This document shows, piece after piece, positions 43,393-50,904 of a stretch of 64,000 nucleotides of DNA (position 1 is the stretch's first letter; the number at the start of each line of letters is the position of its first letter). The translations under genes and the position numbers were made by a program. The stretch covers positions 110,497 through 174,496 of the forward strand of contig DATMFV010000051.1 of assembly GCA_035555975.1 (NCBI GenBank), given 5' to 3'. Below the pieces are notes generated by a model, which was not told where the DNA came from, did not search any database, and was given only the letters and a program-made list of their open reading frames with translations. The stretch comes from DATMFV01 sp035555975 (GTDB taxonomy: Bacteria > Verrucomicrobiota > Verrucomicrobiia > Chthoniobacterales > Chthoniobacteraceae).

Positions 43393-44040
43393 ATGAGCCA
43401 TCCTTTTCAAGACCATCTTGCCAACCTGCGTGAGACATTGCTTCGCATGTCGACGTTGACCGATCGCGCCCTGTCGCTGGCCATCCGCGCCCTGGTGGAA
43501 CGTGCCGACCGCCTTGCCGACGAAGTGGTGAGCGGAGACGGGGAAATCGATCAACTGGAGATCGAAGTCGATGAAAAAGTCGTCACCTATATGGCGACCC
43601 ACGGGCCGATCGCCCGCGATGCGCGGCTGATGCTGGCGGCTTCGAAAATTTCCTCCAACCTGGAGCGGATCGCCGACCAGGCGACGACCATTGCGCGGCG
43701 CGTGCGCGCGCTCAATCTGGAGCCGCCGCTCGCCCCGCTGGTCGACATCCCCGCCATGGCCACGCTGGCCCAGCGGATGTTGCACGACGCCGTGACCGCC
43801 TTTGTCGAAGGCCACTACGAACTGGCGCGCGATATCATCCCCCGCGACAAGGAGGTCGATGAACTCAATCGCCAGGTGGCCCGCGAACTGCGGGAACTGA
43901 TGATGCAGAACCCGCTCAACGTCAATCGCGCCGTCGATCTGCTGACGATCGCCAAGGCGATCGAGCGCGCCGCCGATCACGCCCAGAACATCGCGGAGGA
44001 GGTTTTTTACCTCTACAAGGGCGAGAATATCAGTCACTAG
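43393..44040 (+). CDS. phoU: Phosphate signalling regulator PhoU
   Basis: This cytosolic helical protein of 215 residues starts at the ATG at 43393 (MSHPFQDHLANLRETLLRMS). It consists of two three-helix bundles, each with the PhoU metal-binding pattern: EIDQLEIEVDEKVVTYMATH and KEVDELNRQVARELRELMMQ, then SKISSNLERIADQATTIARR and AKAIERAADHAQNIAEEVFY. It inhibits PhoR when phosphate is plentiful and limits Pst activity. It is the last gene of the pst operon. Its stop TAG lies inside the left inverted end of a MITE-like element. Confidence 0.93.
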   Translation: MSHPFQDHLANLRETLLRMSTLTDRALSLAIRALVERADRLADEVVSGDGEIDQLEIEVDEKVVTYMATHGPIARDARLMLAASKISSNLERIADQATTIARRVRALNLEPPLAPLVDIPAMATLAQRMLHDAVTAFVEGHYELARDIIPRDKEVDELNRQVARELRELMMQNPLNVNRAVDLLTIAKAIERAADHAQNIAEEVFYLYKGENISH

Positions 44041-44220
44041 CCTGCTTTATTCATGAGCCCTCTACTGCAACCGCCTGGAAGACCGGATCTGCTGCGTTGG
44101 CCTTGTTTTGAAAGGGATCGAGCATCTACGGATGCACTCACCCTTTCAAACCTGCGGCCGCCTTGCATCTCCGGCCTTCGAGGCGGTTTCGCTACGAGCT
44201 TCATGAATAAAGCAGGCTAG
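44037..44220. mobile_element. MITE-like element with perfect 20-bp terminal inverted repeats
   Basis: CTAGCCTGCTTTATTCATGA at 44037-44056 is exactly repeated in reverse complement at 44201-44220. The 184 bp between and including these ends can fold as one long imperfect hairpin; for example TTTGAAAGGG and CCCTTTCAAA pair near the centre. It has no coding capacity. CTAG at both ends may be a target duplication. The left end supplies the phoU stop codon, so insertion may have set the 3' end of phoU. It may also act as a terminator. Confidence 0.7.
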
Positions 44221-44286
44221 GCGCGGAAGCGCCGTGGAGGCCGATCCTCCAAGGTTTGGTGCGGGGATTGAGACCGGGGCGGGGGA

Positions 44287-44874
44287 TCACTGCGGGCCGG
44301 AGCGTTCGAGTCGTTCCAGCTTCGGCCCGATCCGTTCGCCCGCGTAGCCGAGCGATTTCCAGAGCATCACGTAAAAAGTGCCGACGGCGGCCAGCAGCGC
44401 GAGGCCGGTGGCAAAATGGTGGGAGCGCATCTTCTCCCACTTTGGCGCGAAGGCGATGAGAGCGAGGAGGCTCGAGATGACGATGACGGCGTCGAAACTG
44501 GCCCGCTGCCAGTAACCGCCGCCGAGGTGGAGCCACATCCCGAATTCGTCAAAGGTCATCCCCATCGCCAGCCCGTACACGAGCGCACAGAGGTCTTTGC
44601 GGCGCGGAGCGAGCTTTTGCGCAAAGAGAAGGTAGCCGCCGAGCGCGGAGAGGAGGAAGATCCCGTAATTGAGGTGGTGGACATGCGTCCCGCCCAGGTG
44701 GAGAAAAAGATCGGGGATGGTCCGGCTCATGATCAGGATCACCAGCACCCGGGAGGCGATGAACGTGAAGAGAAAGGCCGTCAGGACCACCCGGGCGAGA
44801 TGCCGCACGGGGGATGCCGGTTGCAACCGGGAGGCGGCGGGGGAGTGCGCAGGAAGGTTCGGCATGAGCGCCAT
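44287..44874 (-). CDS. Integral membrane protein of unknown function with HHLNYG and DEFGMWLHL motifs
   Basis: This protein of 195 residues has about five hydrophobic segments: VVLTAFLFTFIASRVLVIL, YGIFLLSALGGYLLF, LVYGLAMGMTF, AVIVISSLLALIAF and FATGLALLAAVGTFYVMLW. Conserved-looking polar motifs lie at membrane edges: LGGTHVHHLNYGIFL and MTFDEFGMWLHLGGGYW. These His, Asp and Glu residues could bind a metal or sterol-like ligand, but no activity is established. I recall similar proteins only as uncharacterised. It is isolated, facing the MITE-like element and divergent from an oxidoreductase operon. Confidence 0.7.
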   Translation of the reverse strand: MALMPNLPAHSPAASRLQPASPVRHLARVVLTAFLFTFIASRVLVILIMSRTIPDLFLHLGGTHVHHLNYGIFLLSALGGYLLFAQKLAPRRKDLCALVYGLAMGMTFDEFGMWLHLGGGYWQRASFDAVIVISSLLALIAFAPKWEKMRSHHFATGLALLAAVGTFYVMLWKSLGYAGERIGPKLERLERSGPQ

Positions 44875-45087
44875 GGTAGCTCAGGGCGGGCGGGGGAGGC
44901 AATCCTGTTCTAAAGCCGCGGAGTAAAGCCGGGAAAGGACGATGATGTAAAAAGAACGGACGATTCGGGAAGGTTTGGCGGGAGCCTGCGGGTAAGGTCT
45001 GCATCCTGTCAACGATCGGAACGCCGGTTTCAAAGCCGGCCCGGTCACGATTCGAGTCTTTGGTTTTTACCCTTTTTTTCCCGACCT

Positions 45088-46056
45088 ATGAGTTCACCTC
45101 TTCGGCTTGGCATGATCGGCTGCGGCACGATCGCCGGAAGCCACCTTTCCGCCGCCCGCAACAACGGATTGCCGGTGACGGCGGCGTGCGATGTTTCCCC
45201 GCAAGCGCTTGGAGCGTTTCTCAACGACGTGCCGGAGGCCCGGGGGTTTGCCTCGGCGGCTGAACTGCTCGAGCAGGGCGGGGTCGATGCCGTCGTCATC
45301 GGCACGCCGCCGTGTCATCATGCGGAGACCGCCGTTGCCGCGCTGGAACGTGGGATTCATGTCCTTTGTGAAAAGCCGCTCGCGATCAGCGTGGAGCAAG
45401 CGCGTGCGGTGGAAAAGGCGGCTGCGGCTTCGCAAGCCGTATTCATGATGGCGTTCCGGCACCGGTTCACGGCGGCGCAACAGGCGATCAAGGCGGTGCT
45501 CGACTCCGGGCAACTCGGGCGGATCATCCTCTTTGAAAACGTTTTCGGCGGCCCGATGCGGCAGATGGCGGGGCGGTGGTTTGCCCGTCGCGCGATTTCC
45601 GGCGGCGGGGCGTTGATCGACACCAGCATCCACAGCATCGACCTTTTCCGTCACTACTGCGGAGAGATCGCCAGCTTCGGGGGCGAGTGGGACCGCGCTT
45701 TTGAAGGGACCGACGTGGAAGACAGCGCGGTGCTTTCCCTGCGCGCGGAGAATGGCGCACTCGGGATCGTGGCGTCGTCGTGGAACTTTGGCACCGGCGT
45801 GGCGGGGATGCGCATTCTTGCCGAAAAGGGAAGCGTGACCTACGATTACCAAAAGCCCAAGGTTTACCACCTGATGCGCGCCGGGGAGACGACGCCGGAA
45901 GCGATCGAAGTGGAGGCGACGCGCGGGGTTGACGAACAGTTGGCCCATTTTGTCAGGACCATTGCCGAAGGCATCGAGCCGTGCCCCGGCGTGCGGGACG
46001 GGCGGCGGGCGGTCGAGATCGTCGAAGCGGTTTACCGGCAGCGCCCTCTTCCATGA
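45088..46056 (+). CDS. Gfo/Idh/MocA family oxidoreductase
   Basis: This cytosolic NAD(P)-dependent oxidoreductase of 322 residues has Rossmann motif RLGMIGCGTIAGSHLSAA, DAVVIGTPPCHHAETAVAAL and the catalytic Lys in HVLCEKPLAIS. The C-terminal domain carries FMMAFRHRFTAAQQAIKAVL and GALIDTSIHSIDLFRHY with a HSIDL motif where the catalytic His is expected. The next gene overlaps it by four bases, so the pair is coupled and may act on successive steps or form a complex. The 213-bp gap upstream holds no gene I can see. Confidence 0.88.
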   Translation: MSSPLRLGMIGCGTIAGSHLSAARNNGLPVTAACDVSPQALGAFLNDVPEARGFASAAELLEQGGVDAVVIGTPPCHHAETAVAALERGIHVLCEKPLAISVEQARAVEKAAAASQAVFMMAFRHRFTAAQQAIKAVLDSGQLGRIILFENVFGGPMRQMAGRWFARRAISGGGALIDTSIHSIDLFRHYCGEIASFGGEWDRAFEGTDVEDSAVLSLRAENGALGIVASSWNFGTGVAGMRILAEKGSVTYDYQKPKVYHLMRAGETTPEAIEVEATRGVDEQLAHFVRTIAEGIEPCPGVRDGRRAVEIVEAVYRQRPLP

Positions 46057-46853
46057 AACGCATTGCTTTCGTCGATTGCGACATCGACAACTTTCACGCC
46101 AACACCTTTGCCCGGCTGCTGGCCGAAGAGGGGGAGGAGTTCACGCTTTCCGCCGTCTGGGCGCAGCGCCGCGACAACCTGGCGGCCTGGGCCGCCGCGC
46201 GGCAGGTGACGGCGGTGGAAACGATCGCGGAGCTTGCGCCACTGGCGGATGACGTCATGGTGCTGGCCCCTTCCAACCCGGAGACCCACCTCGCGCTCTG
46301 CACGGAAGCGTTTGCGCTGGGGAAGACGACCTACGTCGATAAAACCTTCGCGCCCGACCGGCCGACGGCGCAGCGGATCTTCGAGGCGGCCGACGCGCAC
46401 GGGGTGGCCGTCCAGACCAGTTCCGTCCTTCGCTATACCGAGCTTCAGGCGTATTGCCAAAGCCGTCCCGACCGTCCGCCCCGGGCGATCAGCAGTTGGG
46501 CCAACGGGGGGAACTTCAACGAATATGTCATTCACCCCGTCGAGAGCGTCATCAGCGTGATGGGTCCGGAAGTGGAGGCGGTTTCCAGCGAGGAAGTGGC
46601 GGGGATGACCCGGATCACCCTCCGGTTTTCCGGGGATCGCCTCGCGACCATTGCGATGTACGCGGGGCACAGGACCCCTTTCTTCCATGTCGTTTCCGAC
46701 GCCGAAGCGACCGCGCCGATTGCGATCGACGGCAGCCGGATGTTTCTTAACGGACTGCGGGCAACGCTCGATTTCTTCCGCGCCGGAAAGGCGCAGATCC
46801 CGCGGGAGGAGACGCTGGCGATTCTCGGGGTGCTCGACGCGGTGCGGCGGTAG
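46053..46853 (+). CDS. Gfo/Idh/MocA-like oxidoreductase, short
   Basis: This protein of 266 residues starts at the ATG at 46053, overlapping the upstream stop. It belongs to the Gfo/Idh/MocA superfamily but is shorter and divergent: the opening KRIAFVDCDIDNFHANTFAR lacks the usual GxGxxG, while VMVLAPSNPETHLALCTEAF and TTYVDKTFAPD correspond to the cofactor-lip and the signature lysine (Lys in DKTFA in place of EKP). It may be a catalytic partner or a degenerate subunit of the upstream oxidoreductase. Domain architecture otherwise follows the family. Confidence 0.7.
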   Translation: MKRIAFVDCDIDNFHANTFARLLAEEGEEFTLSAVWAQRRDNLAAWAAARQVTAVETIAELAPLADDVMVLAPSNPETHLALCTEAFALGKTTYVDKTFAPDRPTAQRIFEAADAHGVAVQTSSVLRYTELQAYCQSRPDRPPRAISSWANGGNFNEYVIHPVESVISVMGPEVEAVSSEEVAGMTRITLRFSGDRLATIAMYAGHRTPFFHVVSDAEATAPIAIDGSRMFLNGLRATLDFFRAGKAQIPREETLAILGVLDAVRR

Positions 46854-46871
46854 AAAGGACGGAAGCGGTCG

Positions 46872-47525
46872 TCATTCTGCGGGAAGTCTCTCCCCGGCCA
46901 TTCTCGCATGAGCAGCCTTCCGGATCCGGGGATCGCGGCTGTTGGATAATTTCCTGACGATCTCTTCTCCTGTGGAGCGGTTTTGCAGCAGCGCCATTTT
47001 AACCGGATAGCTTCGGTGTCCGGAAAGCGACTTTAGCACGGACTGCGGCGTGTTGGGGTTTCCGGCGATCCTGCCGAGCACCGCCGGGTCATCGCAGGAT
47101 GCCATTTCGGCCAGGGTATCGCCGGGGGTGTGCCGGTTGTCTGCGATGGCGATCAAGGCTCGGGGTCTCTTTTGTTCAAGCGCATCGACGGCTTCCCGTC
47201 GGAGGAGATCGCTTTCCATGGTCGTCTCCAGCCGGCGGACCTGCCGCAGTTCGCGCTGCAACGGCCAAAGCAGTGAGAGGATCGCGATGAGTCCGGCCGT
47301 GGCGGGCAGGAGCAGGGCGATGCCTTCTTTTTTTCTCTGTGAAAAAACACGGAAGAGGCCCTCTGCCAGCAGCGCCACGACGATCCAGACAAAACCGCAG
47401 AAGATCGGAATCGTCACGTATCCGATCGCCTTCTGCGGGTCTTCCGGAGTCGTTGCATACCAAGTCAACAAGCCATAGGCCAGCGGCCCTGCGACCAGGC
47501 CTCCTATCAGGATGGATTTTTTCAT
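46872..47525 (-). CDS. Membrane protein with C-terminal leucine-rich-variant-like repeats
   Basis: This protein of 217 residues starts at the ATG at 47525 (MKKSILIGGLVAGPLAYGLL). It has three hydrophobic segments (VTIPIFCGFVWIVVALLAEG and IALLLPATAGLIAILSLLW among them) and then a cytosolic helical repeat domain: AIADNRHTPGDTLAEMASCD, AGNPNTPQSVLKSLSGHRSY and LQNRSTGEEIVRKLSNSRD. The repeats resemble LRV or HEAT-like units with NxxTPxxxLxxL. Such domains bind proteins or nucleic acids. It is convergent with the preceding oxidoreductase pair, 18 bp apart. Function unknown. Confidence 0.6.
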   Translation of the reverse strand: MKKSILIGGLVAGPLAYGLLTWYATTPEDPQKAIGYVTIPIFCGFVWIVVALLAEGLFRVFSQRKKEGIALLLPATAGLIAILSLLWPLQRELRQVRRLETTMESDLLRREAVDALEQKRPRALIAIADNRHTPGDTLAEMASCDDPAVLGRIAGNPNTPQSVLKSLSGHRSYPVKMALLQNRSTGEEIVRKLSNSRDPRIRKAAHARMAGERLPAE

Positions 47526-47623
47526 CGCCTCATGAAAGTCCGGATCGTTTGATCCCTCCCTCATTGAAAACGGGAGCAATGTCGGAGACAAGCGATTTTA
47601 CGGCGGGAGAAACCGCGTCGGTT

Positions 47624-48565
47624 CTATGAGGCCATCGGCTTGACCGGCTCCCGGACTCCCGAGCGGTAGGCCGAGGGGGTGATGCCGGTGATCTTCCGGA
47701 AGGCGGTGCAGAAATGCTGGCTGGAGGAGAAGCCGAGGTCGAGCGCGATGGAGGTGATCGACATCGTGCGGATCTCCAGCATCGCCTTGGATTGCTCAAT
47801 GCGCTGCTGCATCTGGTAGGCGGAGGGGGAGATGCCCAGCTCCCGCTTCATCTTCTGGTAAAGGACCGAGCGGGAGATGTGAAGCCGCGCGGCCAGCGAG
47901 TCGACATTCAGCTTTTCGGGCAGGTGCTGGTCGATATAGCGTTTGGCGCGGGAGGCGATCGGGTCGTGGAAACCGGGCTCTTCATCGGGTGGCGGGGAAG
48001 CAGGCGGGGCGGGGGGAACTTGTGTGGCGAGCTGGCATTCGATCTCCAGGGCGATGCTCTCAAGCGTGTTGCGGAGGATGCGCCGACGGTGGCGCTGCCG
48101 CCGGGAGAGTTCCTGCGAGAGGAGCTGGAAGAGGGGCTGAAGCCGGGCGGTGTCGCGACAGAGCCAGCAGGACTTCCCGAAGAGGGGCGGTTCCTCTTCC
48201 GGTTCGAGTTCATTGAGCAGGGTCGCGAGGTCGAACGAGGCGTAGATGAAATGGTAGGCGCGTTGGCACGAGGCCGCCCACGAATGCCTCACCCCGGCCT
48301 GGACCGCGATGAGGGTGCCTGCGGGGACTTCGTGCGCCACGCCGTCGACGATCCAGCGCGTGGCCCCGGAGAGCTGGAGATGGAACTCCGGGTAACGGTG
48401 CTGATGCGGTTTGACGGCGTATTCCGGAAAGGCCCATTCCTCCCCGGCATGTTTGAGCGCGGAAAGCGTCGGCTCCGGGTTCCAGCAGACATACCCGGCA
48501 TGAACGCCCGCCAGGGTGTATCCGTGGGTCGTCTCCTGAAGGATGGAAGGGGGAGAAGGGCGCAT
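47624..48565 (-). CDS. AraC-family transcriptional regulator
   Basis: This DNA-binding regulator of 313 residues has an N-terminal cupin-like sensor (residues 40-110, HQHRYPEFHLQLSGATRWIV and EVPAGTLIAVQAGVRHSWAA) and a C-terminal pair of helix-turn-helix motifs: LNVDSLAARLHISRSVLYQK and ITSIALDLGFSSSQHFCTAF, ending FRKITGITPSAYRSG. AraC proteins of this layout typically activate sugar catabolism. Targets are not obvious; nearby candidates are the oxidoreductase genes at 45088-46853 and 49738. Pro-rich linker at residues 190-210. Confidence 0.9.
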   Translation of the reverse strand: MRPSPPSILQETTHGYTLAGVHAGYVCWNPEPTLSALKHAGEEWAFPEYAVKPHQHRYPEFHLQLSGATRWIVDGVAHEVPAGTLIAVQAGVRHSWAASCQRAYHFIYASFDLATLLNELEPEEEPPLFGKSCWLCRDTARLQPLFQLLSQELSRRQRHRRRILRNTLESIALEIECQLATQVPPAPPASPPPDEEPGFHDPIASRAKRYIDQHLPEKLNVDSLAARLHISRSVLYQKMKRELGISPSAYQMQQRIEQSKAMLEIRTMSITSIALDLGFSSSQHFCTAFRKITGITPSAYRSGVREPVKPMAS

Positions 48566-48674
48566 GGGGGGATCAACCGGAGGTTGAACAGACCTTAGAA
48601 GAACCGGGAGGGGAAGAATTGCCGGATTGTCTGCTCAATGTACATGATTGTCTTTCCACGCAATCCGGGGCGGG

Positions 48675-49574
48675 TCAAGGCAACCCGGCATCCCTGCCCA
48701 GCTTTTCGTACTCCTTGGGCGGGAGGCCATAGACGGTTTTGAACATTCTGGAAAAGGCATAGACGGAAGAGAAACCGAAGCGTTCGGCGACTTCCGTGAT
48801 GCTGTTTTCGCCGCGCTGGAGGAGGCGCGCCGCTTTGGCAAGGCGCGTGCGGCGGATATAGTCCGCCGGGGTGCTTTGGGTATGTTTCCTGAAGGAAGCC
48901 TTGAGCTGATGCTCGCTGCAACCGGTGGCGCGGGCGAGATCGGCCAGCGTGGTATAGCTATCGAGGTGGCGGTCGATCATCGCCAGAAAATGGTGTCGCT
49001 CCGGCTGGGAGGCGGGGTGTTGCCGTCGGCTTTCCGGCAGCCCGGGCGCGTGACAGAGCGAGCGGAGAAGCGCTGCCAGGGCGGCTGAAAGAGCGAGGGC
49101 GTCCCCGTTCTGATAGGTTTTCCGGAGGGCGTCGACGAGTTGAAGCTCCTGCGAGCCCATCCGGCGCGGGCTTCCCCGCAGGGCGGCGACGGCCTGCGAG
49201 CCTTTGAGTTCAAAGGTGGCGATCAACCAGCGCGAGGGCGGCGGCCCTTCCGGGACCGGGTGAATGCCGTGCGCTTCATGCGGGAAGGCGAGGACCGCTT
49301 CGCCGCACGCCACCCGGTAGTCGGTTCCGGCAAGGTGGTAGAGCGCTTCGCCGCCGAGACAGAGGTCGAGGACGAAACGCGGGTGGTAGTTGCCGTAGCT
49401 CTCCTTGCCGGAGGGGGTGGCGCGGCTGTAGGGGAAAAGGAGGATGTTGTCGGGCACCAGGGCCTCCGCAAGGCGCCTGCCGTTCCAGTAGTCGCGCGGC
49501 AACGGCAGCGCCTGCGCCTCCTGCCAAAGCGCGGAGCATTGCGTGGAGAGATCGGTCACGTTGGCTTGGGGCAT
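48675..49574 (-). CDS. AraC-family transcriptional regulator
   Basis: This regulator of about 299 residues starts at the ATG at 49574 (MPQANVTDLSTQ); an upstream in-frame start at 49652 would run through the palindromic control region. It has a cupin-like sensor (YHPRFVLDLCLGGEALYHLA, GEAVLAFPHEAHGIHPV) and two helix-turn-helix motifs: TLADLARATGCSEHQLKASF and ITEVAERFGFSSVYAFSRMF. It is divergent from the oxidoreductase gene at 49738, and an imperfect palindrome between them is the probable operator for both directions. Confidence 0.9.
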   Translation of the reverse strand: MPQANVTDLSTQCSALWQEAQALPLPRDYWNGRRLAEALVPDNILLFPYSRATPSGKESYGNYHPRFVLDLCLGGEALYHLAGTDYRVACGEAVLAFPHEAHGIHPVPEGPPPSRWLIATFELKGSQAVAALRGSPRRMGSQELQLVDALRKTYQNGDALALSAALAALLRSLCHAPGLPESRRQHPASQPERHHFLAMIDRHLDSYTTLADLARATGCSEHQLKASFRKHTQSTPADYIRRTRLAKAARLLQRGENSITEVAERFGFSSVYAFSRMFKTVYGLPPKEYEKLGRDAGLP

Positions 49575-49649
49575 GGTGTCGTGGTTGCCGCAAAGTTTAT
49601 CGGGCGATCGGGGAAAGATCAATCTCACCGCGGTTTTCTCCGATTTAAT

Positions 49650-49685
49650 CAAAATGATAAAAAACGAGATATTTTATCTATTTTG
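49650..49685. promoter_or_regulatory. AT-rich imperfect palindrome between AraC regulator and oxidoreductase
   Basis: CAAAATGATAAAA at 49650-49662 pairs with TTTTATCTATTTTG at 49672-49685 apart from a one-base difference. It lies in the divergent gap (49575-49737), which suggests an operator for the AraC-type regulator at 49574. Confidence 0.4.
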
Positions 49686-49737
49686 TTGACTTGCGGCCAT
49701 GCTCCGGGCAGAAGTTGAGCCTCCATTTTTCCTTTTT

Positions 49738-50817
49738 ATGATGATGAATGAATCCTCCTCGCCGGGAGTTTCCCGGATCAAAATCGGCATTATCGGGTGT
49801 GGCGGAATGGCCCGGACCCATGCCAATCGCTTCAACAAGGTCGTCGGGCAGGTGGAAGTGACCGCCGTGGTTGACATCCTCCCGGAACGGGCCGAAGCGG
49901 TCGCGGCCTTGCTGCCCGACCAGCCGCAGGTGGCGACCGACTATCGCGAGATCCTTCCGCTCGTCGACGCCGTTTTGCTGGTGCTGCCGCATCATCTCCA
50001 CCACCCGATCGCCAAGGCCTGCCTGGAAGCGGGGAAACATGTGTTGCTGGAGAAGCCGATGGCGATCACGGAAGCCGAATGTCTTGATTTGATCGAGGTT
50101 TCCCGCCGTTGCCAGCGGGTATTGATGATTGCCTATTGCATGCGCTTCCATCCGCTGGTGGTGGAACTCAAGCGACTGCTCGATACCCGCCAGTATGGCG
50201 AGGTGTTCAGCCTTTCCATCTGGACCGAGCAGTATACCCATTACCACGAAGGACACTGGGGCAACCAGGTCGCGACGCTGGGCGGCGGGCAGCTCTTCAG
50301 CCACGGGTGCCACTATATCGACCTGATGCTCTGGATGCTCGGGCGGCCGGTGAAAGGGGCGCACTTGGGCAATCGCAACGGGACGCCCTGGCTGGAAGGC
50401 GAGGGGACCAGCCACGTAACGCTGGAGTTCGAAGGGGGCGCGCTCGGCTACCATGGCGCGACGTGGGGCGCACGCGGGACGCGGCTCGGCGCGGCGTTTC
50501 ATGCCCATTGCACCGGCGGGATGCTGGAACTCGATGTCCGCCACGGGAAGCTCTGGTTCCACGGAAAGGCGCAGGTTCACGAGCCGGGGGGCGCCGCCCG
50601 GCAGGTGAGCGAGGTGTTGCTGGAAGTCCCCAACGCCAAGCCGACCGATGAGGAGATGTTCCACTTTATCGACTGCATCCGCACCGGTTGCGCGCCATTG
50701 ACCGACGCGGTTTCGAGCCTGGAAGGGTTGCGGGTGATCTGGGAGCTTTACCGGGCGGAGAAGGAAGGGCGGTTTGCGGATCTGCGGGGGCTGGGGCTCG
50801 GGACTTATGGGGGATAG
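49738..50817 (+). CDS. Gfo/Idh/MocA family oxidoreductase
   Basis: This cytosolic NAD(P)-dependent oxidoreductase of about 359 residues has Rossmann motif KIGIIGCGGMARTHANRFNK, PHHLHHPIAKACLEAGKHVL and the catalytic Lys in LLEKPMAIT. The C-terminal domain has MRFHPLVVELKRLLDT and GGGQLFSHGCHYIDLMLWML, with catalytic-type His and Asp in HYIDL. The start is one of three adjacent ATG codons at 49738, 49741 and 49744. It is divergent from an AraC regulator that probably controls it. Substrate unknown. Confidence 0.9.
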   Translation: MMMNESSSPGVSRIKIGIIGCGGMARTHANRFNKVVGQVEVTAVVDILPERAEAVAALLPDQPQVATDYREILPLVDAVLLVLPHHLHHPIAKACLEAGKHVLLEKPMAITEAECLDLIEVSRRCQRVLMIAYCMRFHPLVVELKRLLDTRQYGEVFSLSIWTEQYTHYHEGHWGNQVATLGGGQLFSHGCHYIDLMLWMLGRPVKGAHLGNRNGTPWLEGEGTSHVTLEFEGGALGYHGATWGARGTRLGAAFHAHCTGGMLELDVRHGKLWFHGKAQVHEPGGAARQVSEVLLEVPNAKPTDEEMFHFIDCIRTGCAPLTDAVSSLEGLRVIWELYRAEKEGRFADLRGLGLGTYGG

Positions 50818-50854
50818 CTAGTCAAACTCCCTCCCCCGGTTCTCTCTCCAAGCG

Positions 50855-50894
50855 AAAAAAAAACGCCGGATCGGTGGCCCCGACCCGGCGTTTT
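50855..50894 (-). terminator. Rho-independent terminator of isocitrate dehydrogenase gene
   Basis: On the minus strand AAAACGCCGG pairs with CCGGCGTTTT around a loop of 15 bases and is followed by further T residues (nine A in a row at 50855-50863 on the plus strand). It lies just beyond the stop of the gene at 50905. On the plus strand it gives only four T, so termination of the convergent oxidoreductase is weaker. Confidence 0.8.
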
Positions 50895-50904
50895 CCATTT
50901 GAGT

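Noticed and set aside
44930..45060. Possible tRNA-like or riboswitch-like fold upstream of the oxidoreductase at 45088
   Set aside because: A short GCCGG/CCGGC hairpin is present, but there is no cloverleaf, anticodon arm or known aptamer core.
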